A DNA stretch of 64,000 nucleotides from Synechococcus sp. NB0720_010 (GTDB lineage Bacteria; Cyanobacteriota; Cyanobacteriia; PCC-6307; Cyanobiaceae): the NCBI RefSeq assembly GCF_023078835.1, contig NZ_CP090898.1, forward strand, positions 932,045 through 996,044, in the 5' to 3' direction. Of this stretch, positions 46,339 through 55,149 are shown piece by piece. Under the pieces are notes generated by a model that was given only the letters and a program-made list of their open reading frames with translations, was not told the origin of the DNA and made no database searches. Within the stretch, counting starts at the first letter, position 1; every line of letters begins with the position of its first letter. The position numbers and the translations under genes are program-made.

Positions 46339-48786
46339 TTAAGGGAGAGGCTTCAGGACCTGGTATGAAAGCCCACCACGACCACCATTCACAATCTTCC
46401 CGACTCCGGCCGCTTCAAGTTCCTCCATAGATTTACGAGCATCATCAACTGTCTTTCCCTTTCGCTCCATTGAATTCATTTGCTTTCGGATGTCAGCCCA
46501 GGTGACTGGCAGCTTTGACTTCGATGCAAGCTCATGAATCCTGCGTGTAAAGGCTGAGAAACCCGTAGTTGTTTTTGATGCAACCTTTGAATGCATGGCA
46601 ATAGTATTTGCATCCATCAAGTCGCTCAACCTAATTGCCACCTGTAGAATCCAAATAGGGATATATTGACTAGGAATCCTGTTACTCGCATAACTCCAAA
46701 GGATGTGCAGTATCCCCGAATATCGAAGAACCTTTCCGGCAGACTTGCCAAATAAGGATTTGTGGGCAGACAGCTTAGAAGCCCGAGCATCCTTCTGCTT
46801 TTGGAATTCGTACTGACTAAACAACTGCAGTGCATGAGAATCCAGGAAATAAGTACGAGCCTCTAAGGCATAGAGCCATGAAGCAACCTTTTTCAGATCT
46901 CTTTCTGCCTTTTCACGTGCGAGTATCTCCTCTTGGGTCACCTTAGTAGGCAAAGGCTTGACGACATCAGGAAGAATTACAAATGCAAAGCGTGCCCACT
47001 TACCACTATCGTCTCCATTCTTGATCAGACTGTCAAGAACACCAGGTTGTATTGCTCCCAGGATACTAACTGCTGCTCTGCTATAACCACGATCAGCATC
47101 ACCAATACGGAGCGAGCGACAAGCCGTACCGTCATACAACTCCAGCAACTGCTGCTCATCAGCTCCCCGACCTGCTCGATAAGCATTGAAATTAGAGAAT
47201 AGGGCACTGATCTCATCTCTTTGGATCAATAGTGCACGGCCATACTCATCAGACTTTTTAAGAGCATTTACAAGTGCTTCACCTGTATAGTCATTAATTC
47301 GCAGCTCAAGTGGAACTGGCCTTGGGGGACGCTGATCCTTGCTTTTTCCTAGACACGACTGCTCCCATGATTTGATGAGTCTGGTATTACGTGCCGCATT
47401 CTCAAGGAGAACATCTTTAACCGGTTCATCAGAAAAGATCTTAAGAAGAGGCGTCTTCTTTTGCCCGGAATCTCCAACAGCAGCCGTAAATGTATTAATC
47501 GGTACTTCATAGTTAGTTGCTTGACTGCCATTAACGCGAGTCTCAAGGCGAAGCATGTTGACCATGCTGGTCATGAAGACCATGGCCATACTCACATCGT
47601 CGTAAGGGAGGTGCTCTCCAATCAGACGAAGAGCATTGGCGATTACAGGAGGAAAAATCTCAGGAAGCGTAATTTCTTCTAGATGATCAGAAGACGGAGC
47701 ATCTGCTGGTTGATCCTTCCCTTGCGTAGAACCCTTTAAGGGATGGCGAGACCCACTTGCCTCAGACGATTCAAACCGTCGTACAGCCTCTTCAAAGAGG
47801 TGTTCTTCTTCATCAGGATCTGGTACGTAATCATCAAATCCATTCAGTTCCGCATCCTCGAGTTCTTCATCAATGCAGAGATCATCTGATTCATCCTCAA
47901 CGTCAAAATGAATGCCAAGCTCTTCTGACGCAGCAGCCCACATGAAGTGCTTAGAAGTCTCTGGAGAGATCAGCCTTACCTGCCGATCCAGTACATAGGA
48001 AGGAGAAAGAGGAACGAACCGATGCTTAAACACAGCACCAGCTGCAGTATTTGACCCGTTAAGAGCAAAGGACTGACAACTGCCATCAGCAAAGATCTCC
48101 TTGAGTTCTTCGTTGTCATCAAAAGGAAGATGCACATAGCACCAAAGACTTGATCCGTTAGTCTCCAGCCGCCGTTTGAGTGGCCACCGCAAAGTCCTTA
48201 TGACATCACTCGATGTATAGAAGACGGCATTTGGTCGTGAAGTACTGGGATCATTGAGATAAGAGATTGAGTGCATCTGAGCCGCAAGACCCAATGCGAT
48301 TTGGTTGTCTTCAGCCAGCTGGATTTGTTCATGAACAGAAGCCACACTGATCTCCTTGGACAGTGGATGAACAACAGTCCAGCCACCATCTTTCGATATG
48401 TGTGTTCGAAAGAATCCATAGAACCTTTGCCCATCTTCAGACCAACGACCTCGGATCTCTGTTCCCTCAAGGCCAAGCTGGAAGTGTGCAAGGTCGATAT
48501 CTGAGCAGTCACCAGATTCAACAAGGTCCTGAAAGTCGGAGAAACCCGTGTAGTCGTCACGGCTGAAGGTCGCATTGATGCATGGAATCACTGAAAGATT
48601 CATCTCAGCCAATGCATCAGCCGAAAGACGAAGCTGCTCGTAATACTCAGGCGTGAGGTCGTACTGCAAAACCAAAAGGCAACAACAAAGAAGCCTTGCT
48701 TTATTGCTCAAAAAAGTCCAGATCTTTTGAGCGACAATTACAGCGACATGAGCGACAAAATTGTCGCTGGTTTGTCGCTGCGACAT
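46339..48786 (-). CDS. DUF3987 domain protein, probable element replication (primase-helicase-like) protein
   Basis: Up to 815 residues. The C-terminal half (about 370-800) matches DUF3987, with a modified P-loop region AAVGDSGQKKTPLLKIFSDE at about 433-452, then INDYTGEALVNALKK, IQRDEISALFSNFNAYRAGR and SILGAIQPGVLDSLI. The N-terminal part is a separate domain with an acidic linker (about 295-335). DUF3987 proteins are frequent in integrative elements and phage satellites. The start at 48786 is doubtful because the first 40 codons cross the GCGACA box cluster; the conserved part begins near QYDLTPEYYEQL. Confidence 0.75.
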   Translation of the reverse strand: MSQRQTSDNFVAHVAVIVAQKIWTFLSNKARLLCCCLLVLQYDLTPEYYEQLRLSADALAEMNLSVIPCINATFSRDDYTGFSDFQDLVESGDCSDIDLAHFQLGLEGTEIRGRWSEDGQRFYGFFRTHISKDGGWTVVHPLSKEISVASVHEQIQLAEDNQIALGLAAQMHSISYLNDPSTSRPNAVFYTSSDVIRTLRWPLKRRLETNGSSLWCYVHLPFDDNEELKEIFADGSCQSFALNGSNTAAGAVFKHRFVPLSPSYVLDRQVRLISPETSKHFMWAAASEELGIHFDVEDESDDLCIDEELEDAELNGFDDYVPDPDEEEHLFEEAVRRFESSEASGSRHPLKGSTQGKDQPADAPSSDHLEEITLPEIFPPVIANALRLIGEHLPYDDVSMAMVFMTSMVNMLRLETRVNGSQATNYEVPINTFTAAVGDSGQKKTPLLKIFSDEPVKDVLLENAARNTRLIKSWEQSCLGKSKDQRPPRPVPLELRINDYTGEALVNALKKSDEYGRALLIQRDEISALFSNFNAYRAGRGADEQQLLELYDGTACRSLRIGDADRGYSRAAVSILGAIQPGVLDSLIKNGDDSGKWARFAFVILPDVVKPLPTKVTQEEILAREKAERDLKKVASWLYALEARTYFLDSHALQLFSQYEFQKQKDARASKLSAHKSLFGKSAGKVLRYSGILHILWSYASNRIPSQYIPIWILQVAIRLSDLMDANTIAMHSKVASKTTTGFSAFTRRIHELASKSKLPVTWADIRKQMNSMERKGKTVDDARKSMEELEAAGVGKIVNGGRGGLSYQVLKPLP
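48731..48785. repeat. Cluster of six GCGACA boxes between DUF3987 and AlpA-like genes
   Basis: Within 55 bases GCGACA occurs at 48731, 48743, 48752 and 48780, and its reverse complement TGTCGC at 48762 and 48773. Two pairs form palindromes (AGCGACAA-AA-TTGTCGCT and TGTCGC-T-GCGACA). The arrangement fits iterons of a replication origin or a multi-site operator for the divergent genes. Confidence 0.7.
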
Positions 48787-48841
48787 GCCACCACAGACCA
48801 GGCTTTCCTGTAATCATGTTTTTCGTTGGCACAAAAAACCA

Positions 48842-49042
48842 ATGAGTACTTCTCAAAATCAACTTCGACTTCTTCGGCTTCCTGAAGTCAAGAAGCGCAC
48901 AGGACTCTCCAAGTCAACGATCTACGCACGTATCGCCCAGGGTTCATTTCCAAAGCAGGTCGTCTTGGGACCACGAATTGTCGCTTGGTCTGAGAAGGCG
49001 ATTAATAACTGGATTGAAGAGCAGATCGAGTTGTTTTCCTAG
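48842..49042 (+). CDS. AlpA-family transcriptional regulator
   Basis: A 66-residue protein from ATG 48842 (MSTSQNQLRLLRLPEVKKRT). It has the AlpA/Xis winged-HTH signature (LLRLPEVKKRTGLSKSTIYA, then AQGSFPKQVVLG and IVAWSEKAINNWIEEQIE). In P4-type elements AlpA controls the integrase and excision, so it could act on the GCGACA boxes just upstream. It is divergent from the DUF3987 gene. The stop overlaps the end of the integrase remnant on the other strand. Confidence 0.85.
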   Translation: MSTSQNQLRLLRLPEVKKRTGLSKSTIYARIAQGSFPKQVVLGPRIVAWSEKAINNWIEEQIELFS

Positions 49043-49350
49043 TTGATCAACTTCAACGAGTGTTGTTGATCAACCAAGTCAGCCGAGGCCTGCATCATCG
49101 TGGTTCTTTGCTCCAGGTACTCGACACGGTTGTAGGCAGCCATCACCTTGTTCTTCTCGACATGAGCCAGCTGTCGATCCACCACTCATAAATCGACCTT
49201 CAGTTGTTCCACGACATTAGTTAGAGCAAAGGACCGGAACCCATGACCGCACATGCGGGCATCGAATCCCATCCGTTTCAGGGTCATGTTCAAGGTGTTG
49301 TTGCTGAGGTAACCGCTATTGGTTCGGCAGTCCTTAAAGAGCAAGAGGAA
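49039..49350 (-). pseudogene. C-terminal remnant of a P4-type tyrosine integrase, with in-frame stop
   Basis: Translated on the minus strand, the stretch keeps the catalytic half of a P4-family integrase. It reads CRTNSGYLSNNTLNMTLKRM, then MCGHGFRSFALTNVV with the catalytic HxxR. After an in-frame TGA at 49186-49188 it continues VVDRQLAHVEKNKVMAAYNR with the active-site His and Tyr, and ends at a TAG. The N-terminal half is missing, because the complete integrase gene begins right next to it. It is a decayed second integrase, different in sequence from the intact one. Confidence 0.85.
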
Positions 49351-49355
49351 TCTCC

Positions 49356-50648
49356 TCACAGATTGCTGAACTTCATGCCCTGTTCGAGCAGAGCATCAGA
49401 CCACGCTTCCATGAACTTACGACGCTCATCAAGGAAGTCGTGCTTGTCGTAAATACCTCGAATCTTGTCCTTCACCTGGTGTCCGATTTGGAGTTGGATG
49501 ATTTGAGATGAGAATCCCAGTTCCCTCTGTCCATAGGTCAAAACAGTCTTGCGTATCCCGTGACCCACGAAGTCACTCCCAAACCCCAGGTTTTTGATGT
49601 GCTGAGTGATGGATGAGGGATTGATGTGCCTGGTGTCGGTCCTGGGAGAAGCAAAGACGAACTCAGTTGCCCCATTCACTGCCTCCATCTCCGTCAGCAG
49701 GTCCTTGATGGGACCTGTGAGCGGGACCAGGTGGTTCTTCTCCCCTTCATCCCAGGTCTTCATCCGAGATGCAGGAACCAGCAGGAGGTCCCTCTCCGAA
49801 TCAACCTCCTCCCATCGCATCGCAGACACCGCCCCAACCCTCAACCCCGTCAGGAAGGTCATGAGAAGAGCACCACGAGTGCTCACCTGACCATTGGGTT
49901 CATTGCGGTCAAAGACTGCAAAGACCTCAGGGAGTTGCTCCCAAAGCGGATAAGGGTGCCCTTGGGTCTTGTGAGATGCCTTGTCTTTGGGGGAGGTGAT
50001 GGAGACCGCTGGGTTCTGGTCTCGCTTCATCCATCCCTTGCGGATTGCGTTCTCAAAGACCCCTTTGAGGACCATCTGCTGTTTGCGTGCTGATGTCGGT
50101 GCCTTTGCCCTGACCTTGCTCAGGTAGTCGGTCATCAACTCCCGCCCCGTCTTCCCCCCTGGGTGCTGGTGGTCCCACGACAGGAACTCCACAGGGGTCT
50201 TGTGCCCGAAAGCAGGAAGCACCTGGTTCCACAGCAGGTTCCTGTATTCCCGCTTCCCTTGCTCAGAGCAAGAAGTCCATTCAGAGAGATACGACTCGCA
50301 TGCCTGCTCCAAAGAGGGTGAGGTCGTCTGCTGGATGAATGCCTTCTGCTTATCCCGCTTCCTGTCCCTGGGGTCTCTTGCGTTCTCCTTGCTCCACGCC
50401 CGAATCAGGTCCCACTCATCCCTTGCTTCTTTGAGGGACCACTTCCCTGGTCCCTTTCCATAGACACCGATTCGCACATCCACCACAGGATTTCCCCGTC
50501 CAGGAGGGAAACGAGTGCGACCGACAAAGGACTTCCCACCTCCCTTAGAGATGGGTTCCACCACCAGGAAGAGAGAGTCCCCACAACTTTGCTTCTGACG
50601 CTTGTCCGTCGCTTTGTAAGCACGAACCTGCGAGTCAGAGAGGGACAT
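49356..50648 (-). CDS. Tyrosine integrase of the island
   Basis: Site-specific recombinase of 430 residues with all catalytic residues. Arg270 lies in FLTGLRVGAVSAMRWEE, His363-x-x-Arg366 in VGHGIRKTVLTYG, His390 in LQIGHQVKDK and Tyr400 in RGIYDKHDF. The N-terminal arm-binding part is P4-like (SDSQVRAYKATDKRQKQSCGD), then the core-binding domain at about residues 110-225. It lies between the integrase remnant and the right end, reading away from tRNA-Ser, the usual position for an element that inserts at a tRNA. It likely recognises the CCACCCACA repeats upstream. Confidence 0.95.
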   Translation of the reverse strand: MSLSDSQVRAYKATDKRQKQSCGDSLFLVVEPISKGGGKSFVGRTRFPPGRGNPVVDVRIGVYGKGPGKWSLKEARDEWDLIRAWSKENARDPRDRKRDKQKAFIQQTTSPSLEQACESYLSEWTSCSEQGKREYRNLLWNQVLPAFGHKTPVEFLSWDHQHPGGKTGRELMTDYLSKVRAKAPTSARKQQMVLKGVFENAIRKGWMKRDQNPAVSITSPKDKASHKTQGHPYPLWEQLPEVFAVFDRNEPNGQVSTRGALLMTFLTGLRVGAVSAMRWEEVDSERDLLLVPASRMKTWDEGEKNHLVPLTGPIKDLLTEMEAVNGATEFVFASPRTDTRHINPSSITQHIKNLGFGSDFVGHGIRKTVLTYGQRELGFSSQIIQLQIGHQVKDKIRGIYDKHDFLDERRKFMEAWSDALLEQGMKFSNL

Positions 50649-50657
50649 CTCAGCATT

Positions 50658-50718
50658 CCACCCACACGCATTTTATCCACCCACACAAGGGTCATTTCCA
50701 CCCACATTTCCACCCACA
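50658..50718 (+). repeat. Four CCACCCACA units upstream of the integrase
   Basis: Exact copies at 50658, 50677, 50698 and 50710, with spacings of 19, 21 and 12 bases. The last two lie within the 33-bp direct repeat, and the left end has two copies with the same 12-base spacing. This looks like an array of recombinase or accessory-protein arm sites. Confidence 0.75.
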
Positions 50719-50728
50719 CATTTATCGG
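50696..50728 (+). repeat. Right copy of the 33-bp direct repeat
   Basis: Matches 30963-30995 with a single C/T difference, in the same orientation. It lies 48 bases upstream of the integrase start and about 105 bases from tRNA-Ser. Confidence 0.85.
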
Positions 50729-50833
50729 ACACTCTGGTTTTTCCTGGGACCAACCAGGACAACAGAGCACCAAAAAAGTCCCTCACCGCAATGGGTTTGG
50801 GACTTCCAGGGTCTTGTCGGGACCTTCTCTGAA

Positions 50834-50918
50834 CGGAGAGGGTGGGATTCGAACCCACGGAAGGTTGCCCTTCAAACGATTTCGAGTCGTTCGCTTTCGA
50901 CCACTCAGCCACCTCTCC
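50834..50918 (-). tRNA. tRNA-Ser(CGA), integration site of the island
   Basis: Class II tRNA of 85 nt. The acceptor stem GGAGAGG pairs with CCTCTCC, with discriminator G. The anticodon loop CTCGAAA gives CGA (codon UCG), followed by a long variable arm and the T arm GGTTCGAATCC. Its 3' end plus two bases is duplicated at 30880-30892. Confidence 0.95.
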
Positions 50919-50954
50919 AGGCGACCCGGCCAGTGTACGGATCAAGCCGCCAGC

Positions 50955-52931
50955 TCAGCTCTGGTGCCATCCGCTGGTGGAACCGGCAGGGGGCCACCAG
51001 GCCGTAAGCCCCCGGCGCTGTTGGAGCTCCTTGCGCTCGCGGGCCGTTGGCACAAAGCCAAGCCAGAGCGAGCCGCCGCTGCGGCCCTGGCGACGCCAGC
51101 TCCACCAGGCCTGCCGATCGGGCAGCACCTGCCAGCGCTGCCGCCCAGCGCTCAGCAGAAGGCCCTGGCTATCGGCGCTGAGGCGGCTCACCTCCAAGCC
51201 CGGACTCCTCAGGCGCTGCTGCGGCAAGAGCCGATCGACCGTCGTCAGCGCCAGACGCGACCAACAGCCCTTGGGCTCGGCCGGCAGCGGATCCAGCAGG
51301 AGCAGCCAATCGAAGCGGGCAATCCCCAGTCCCTGGGCCAGTTGCTCCGCGCGGCGGCAACTGCTGGCGTCGGCCTTCAGGCTCACCAGGCCTGCCCGGC
51401 CCTGGTGGCGCGCCACGATCCACTGACGCGGGGCCTGACGCACCAGCAGCAACTGGTCTCGGCTCTGCTGCCAGAGGCGCAGGCCGAGGGCCAGCGGCAG
51501 CAGCAAGAGGCGCCAGCGGCGTGCCGCCGGCAGCCACCACGGCAGCAGTCCAACCAGGGCCAGCAACAGCAACAGCGGTCCGAGCCGGCCGATCGGCAAC
51601 TGGGCCAGCGGCAAGCCCGCCATCAGCTGCGTCAGGGCCAGCAACAGCTGGGCCAGCGGCACCAGCAGGAATGCCATGGCCGCGAGCAGCGGCGGCAGAA
51701 GCACCGCCGTCAGGGCCATCGCCATGGCCCCCAAGGTCAGGGGCGTCAGCAGCGGAGCGGCCAGGACATTGGCCAGGACGGCGTAACTGGGCACCACCCC
51801 GAAGTGCAGCAGCTGCAGCGGCAGGGTCCAGAGCGAGGCGGCCAGAGGAATCGCCAGTGCGCCGGCGGCCCAGCTCGGGAGCCCAAGGCCTAACCGCTCC
51901 TCCAGCGGGCCGGCCGAGAGGATCAAACCCGCTGTGGCTGCCGCGCTCAGCTGAAAGCCCACATCCAGCAGCCAGCTGGGGCGCCAAAGCAGCATCAACA
52001 GCAGACAGAGCAGCAACAAGGCCAAGGGCCGCGAACGCCGGCCGCTCTCCTTCAGGACAAACGCCATCGCCCCCATCAACAGGGCCCGAACCACCGAGGC
52101 CTGACCACCCGCCAGCAGGCCAAAGAGCGCCATCGCCCCGAAGGCCGCCGGCCAGCGCACCAGGGCCGAAACACGGCGCGTCAGCAGCAGCACCGCCCCA
52201 AGCAGAACGCTCAGATGAAACCCACTGGCCGCCAGGGCATGGGAGAGCCCCGCCGCGCGGAAGGCCTCCTTGACGCTCAGCGGCAAGGGGACCATCGCCT
52301 GCCCCAGGACCAACGCCGCCAGCAGCCCCCCCTGTTGCTCTCCGCCAACCCGCCGCAGTTCCGCCGCAATCCGTCGCCGCAGATCCGCCAGGGGTGTGGG
52401 CGGGCGGGCGATCAGGCTCCAGCGCTCGACCTGGAGTTCACTCCACACCCCTTTGCCGGCCAAACGCTCCGCCGCCCCAGGCAGCAGGGGGTGCGGTCCC
52501 GAACGCAAGCGCTGCAGGCGTCCCTCAAGTTGCAGCCGCCAGCCCTGGTGGAGCTGCGGGCAGTCCAGAAAGCGCAAACGCAGCCGCCCCTGCGGCAGCT
52601 CCGCCAACACCGCACAGCCCTCGCCCATGGGACGCGTGTCCTGGAGCAGGCCGGCCTGGAGCTGAACCGGGACGGAACGCTGCGCCGCCGGGATCCAATG
52701 CACCGGGTCCGCCGCCAAGGGATGGGGACGGCCGATCCAGCCCCAGGTCCCCAGAAGCAGCAAGGCCAAAAGCAGGGCCAGCCGCCTCAACAACGGCCAG
52801 CCCCGACGGCTGCAGCCATAGAGCTGAAGCAGCCCCAGCAGAACAGCCAGAGCTGTTCGAGCAGCGAGCGGAAGGGGCAGCACCCCAAGCGACAACGCCG
52901 CCAGGGCTCCGCTCAACAGCAACAGCGGCAA
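50955..52931 (-). CDS. comEC: ComEC/Rec2-type DNA uptake membrane channel
   Basis: Polytopic inner-membrane protein for uptake of single-stranded DNA in natural competence. At 658 residues it has several N-terminal spans, an OB-like soluble segment (VPVQLQAGLLQDTRPMGEGC), then the competence core with SHALAASGFHLSVLLGAV and about seven more spans. The C-terminal region is short and lacks a clear metallo-beta-lactamase HxHxDH motif, so the nuclease-like domain seems reduced. A stop codon lies just upstream, so the start must be TTG 52931 or further in. It is the first gene right of the island. Confidence 0.88.
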   Translation of the reverse strand: MPLLLLSGALAALSLGVLPLPLAARTALAVLLGLLQLYGCSRRGWPLLRRLALLLALLLLGTWGWIGRPHPLAADPVHWIPAAQRSVPVQLQAGLLQDTRPMGEGCAVLAELPQGRLRLRFLDCPQLHQGWRLQLEGRLQRLRSGPHPLLPGAAERLAGKGVWSELQVERWSLIARPPTPLADLRRRIAAELRRVGGEQQGGLLAALVLGQAMVPLPLSVKEAFRAAGLSHALAASGFHLSVLLGAVLLLTRRVSALVRWPAAFGAMALFGLLAGGQASVVRALLMGAMAFVLKESGRRSRPLALLLLCLLLMLLWRPSWLLDVGFQLSAAATAGLILSAGPLEERLGLGLPSWAAGALAIPLAASLWTLPLQLLHFGVVPSYAVLANVLAAPLLTPLTLGAMAMALTAVLLPPLLAAMAFLLVPLAQLLLALTQLMAGLPLAQLPIGRLGPLLLLLALVGLLPWWLPAARRWRLLLLPLALGLRLWQQSRDQLLLVRQAPRQWIVARHQGRAGLVSLKADASSCRRAEQLAQGLGIARFDWLLLLDPLPAEPKGCWSRLALTTVDRLLPQQRLRSPGLEVSRLSADSQGLLLSAGRQRWQVLPDRQAWWSWRRQGRSGGSLWLGFVPTARERKELQQRRGLTAWWPPAGSTSGWHQS

Positions 52932-52935
52932 ACAT

Positions 52936-52956
52936 CACCCCAGCCAGACTGGGGTG
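52936..52956 (-). terminator. Hairpin between glyQ and comEC
   Basis: The perfect 8-bp stem CACCCCAG / CTGGGGTG with a 5-base loop lies 13 bases 3' of the glyQ stop. No T-run follows, so termination may be weak; it also sits at the comEC start. Confidence 0.45.
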
Positions 52957-52969
52957 AGCGTTCCCGCAG

Positions 52970-53857
52970 TTAGGCCGCGACCGCCGTCTCTTGCTTGAGC
53001 AGCGGGAACCCCAACGCCTCGCGCTCCTCCAGCCAGGCCTCGGCGACTTGACGGGCCAGGTTGCGGATCCGGCCGATCGTCGCGGTGCGCTCGGTCACCG
53101 AGATCACGCCGCGGGCCTCCAGCAGGTTGAAGGTGTGGCTGCACTTCAGCACAAAGTCCAGGGCCGGAGCCGGCAGCTTCTTGGCCACCAGATCCGCGGC
53201 CTCGGCCTCATAGATCGCGAACAGCTGCTTGAGGCGCTCGGGATTGGAGGCCTCAAAGTTGTAGGTGCACTGGCCCTTCTCAAATGGCAACCAGATGTCG
53301 CCGTAGGAGCGGTTGCCGTCCCAGGAAAGATCCCAGATGCTCTCGACGTCCTGGAGATACATGGCCAGACGCTCCAGGCCATAGGTGATCTCAATCGACA
53401 CCGGCCGGCAGTCGATGCCACCGCACTGCTGGAAGTAGGTGAACTGGGTCACCTCCATGCCATCCAGCCAGACCTCCCAGCCCACACCCCAGGCGCCCAG
53501 GGTGGGGGACTCCCAGTTGTCCTCCACAAAGCGGATGTCGTGCTCCTTGGCGCGGATCCCCAGGGCTTCCAGCGAGGCCAGGTAGGTCTCCTGGATTGCA
53601 TCCGGGCTGGGCTTGATCAGCACCTGGTACTGGAAGTAGTGCTGCGCTCGGTTGGGGTTATCGCCATAGCGGCCATCGGTGGGCCGGCGGCAGGGCTCGG
53701 GATAGGCCACAGCCCAGGGCTCCGGCCCGATTGCCCGCAGCACCGTGTGGGGGCTCATCGTTCCCGCACCCTTCTCCGTGTCGTAGGGCTGAAGGATCAG
53801 GCAACCCCGCTCGGCCCAGAAACGGTTCAGGGTCTGGATGATGTCCTGGAAGTGCAC
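52970..53857 (-). CDS. glyQ: Glycyl-tRNA synthetase alpha subunit
   Basis: Catalytic alpha subunit of the bacterial alpha2-beta2 GlyRS. The 295 residues start [20 protein letters not shown] and include [60 protein letters not shown] and [13 protein letters not shown], all typical. The beta subunit gene (glyS) is not in this window. It stands between comEC and glycerate kinase on the same strand. Confidence 0.97.
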   Translation of the reverse strand: MHFQDIIQTLNRFWAERGCLILQPYDTEKGAGTMSPHTVLRAIGPEPWAVAYPEPCRRPTDGRYGDNPNRAQHYFQYQVLIKPSPDAIQETYLASLEALGIRAKEHDIRFVEDNWESPTLGAWGVGWEVWLDGMEVTQFTYFQQCGGIDCRPVSIEITYGLERLAMYLQDVESIWDLSWDGNRSYGDIWLPFEKGQCTYNFEASNPERLKQLFAIYEAEAADLVAKKLPAPALDFVLKCSHTFNLLEARGVISVTERTATIGRIRNLARQVAEAWLEEREALGFPLLKQETAVAA

Positions 53858-53904
53858 GGATGCTGTGGCGACTGGGTGGGCAGGGCTGCCTTGGGGGATT
53901 GTCG

Positions 53905-54843
53905 CTAACCGCCCGCCAGCCCGACCGCCTCTAGCCCGCGCTGGGCCGTCACCTGCAGCACCACATCGGGTGAGCGGCCGGCCACCAGTGCCGCTTCCGG
54001 CATGCAGACCTGAAGACTGCGCGTCATCGCCTCGAGCTCTGAATCACTCAGGCCAGCGCCCGTCTGCTGCTGCTGGGTCTGGTTCTGCTGACGCTTCCAG
54101 GCCATCACATGGGAGAGGGCCGTGGACCTGAGCTGCCAGAGGCAATCGAGCTCGCGCCAGAGCGCTTGGTAGGGGGCGAGGTTCCGCTGAATCACCGGCC
54201 GATAGGCCGATTCCGAGGGGGCCAGGGACGTCAGCTCAGGCTCGCTCGCCGGCCATGGACCCGCCCCGACAAACCAACCCTCCAGGATCAGCAGATCAGC
54301 CTTCAGCGCTCTCCAGCCGGCGCGATCACCGCGGCCCTGCCGCAGGGCCTTCTCAAACACGGGGGACTCAAACGCACCGTCGCTGCGCCACTGGCCAAGG
54401 CAGCGCTGCAGGAGCTCCACGTCATGGCTGCCGGGAATGCCCCTGGGCGCCCGCCATGGGTTGTCCCGCATCGCCGCGTCCAGCGCCGTGCCCTCGAAAT
54501 AGAAGTCATCGAGGGACAGCACCTCGACGGCCAGGCCCTGGGAGGCCGCTGCCCGCTTGAGCCAGGCACAGAGCGTTGTTTTGCCGCAACCCGGCATCGC
54601 CGCCAGACCGAGCAGGGAACGCTCTCCAGCGCGATCGAGCCGCTGGAGCTGATCCAGCAGCGGCAAACCCACCGCTGCGATCCAGGCCGGATCAACGCCG
54701 GGCGGCCAGAGCTCCTGAGCAATGCTCAGGCCACCTCTGGCGCTCCAACTGGCGATCCACTGATCCAGCGAGCTGTAGCCCAAGGCGATGACCAGGGCCT
54801 CAAACCCCGCAATCTCCCTGCAACGCTCGAGGGGCAAGCTCAA
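53905..54843 (-). CDS. glyK: D-glycerate 3-kinase (GLYK type)
   Basis: P-loop kinase phosphorylating D-glycerate to 3-phosphoglycerate, the last step of photorespiration. The 312 residues have Walker [18 protein letters not shown] near residue 80, [12 protein letters not shown], the LILEGWFVG segment and a C-terminal region rich in Gln ([15 protein letters not shown]). The start is TTG at 54843, overlapping the stop of the gene upstream as TTGA; later starts are possible. It belongs to the plant/cyanobacterial glycerate kinase family. Confidence 0.87.
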   Translation of the reverse strand: MSLPLERCREIAGFEALVIALGYSSLDQWIASWSARGGLSIAQELWPPGVDPAWIAAVGLPLLDQLQRLDRAGERSLLGLAAMPGCGKTTLCAWLKRAAASQGLAVEVLSLDDFYFEGTALDAAMRDNPWRAPRGIPGSHDVELLQRCLGQWRSDGAFESPVFEKALRQGRGDRAGWRALKADLLILEGWFVGAGPWPASEPELTSLAPSESAYRPVIQRNLAPYQALWRELDCLWQLRSTALSHVMAWKRQQNQTQQQQTGAGLSDSELEAMTRSLQVCMPEAALVAGRSPDVVLQVTAQRGLEAVGLAGG

Positions 54844-55088
54844 GGGGTGGGCTTCACCAAGGCACCGCCATTGCAGAAGCGTGCGGACCAGGCCTTCTGT
54901 TCATCCAGGCTCAGGCTCGGTTGATTGCGCTGATACCACTCCAGCGAGGTGTTGAAGCACTTGTTCCAACGCACCGACTGCCCGCCAATCGCACCGAGGG
55001 ACAGGGCAATCGACACCGAACTGGCCGTGGCAATCAGGGCCAGCACCGGAAAGAGGTGGGCGTTGATCATGTCCCGTGCCTTGCTCAT
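54840..55088 (-). CDS. Conserved cyanobacterial small membrane-anchored protein
   Basis: An 82-residue protein with one N-terminal membrane segment (LFPVLALIATASSVSIALSL). A short extracytoplasmic part follows, with two cysteines (NKCFNTS and RFCNGG) that may pair. I recognise it as a picocyanobacterial conserved hypothetical type, but no domain name is certain. It is coupled to glyK by a 4-base overlap. Confidence 0.65.
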   Translation of the reverse strand: MSKARDMINAHLFPVLALIATASSVSIALSLGAIGGQSVRWNKCFNTSLEWYQRNQPSLSLDEQKAWSARFCNGGALVKPTP

Positions 55089-55149
55089 GAACCGTCAGCC
55101 GATCACTGCCCAGAGAGTAGTGATCACAGAACTGAATGGACAGAGCACC

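Noticed and set aside
48750-48785. GCGACA boxes considered as coding for the N-terminus of the DUF3987 protein
   Set aside because: Repeats in both orientations with palindromes, followed by a Cys/Leu-rich low-similarity stretch; regulatory or origin DNA is more plausible, although I kept the long start with a caveat.
46339-48786. DUF3987 protein considered as an ordinary virulence-associated (VapE-like) helicase
   Set aside because: The P-loop region and following motifs fit DUF3987 better; a canonical GxxGxGKS/T Walker A is not present.
50658-50718. CCACCCACA array considered as a CRISPR
   Set aside because: Units are only 9 bp with 3-12 base gaps and no cas genes are nearby; recombinase sites are far more likely.
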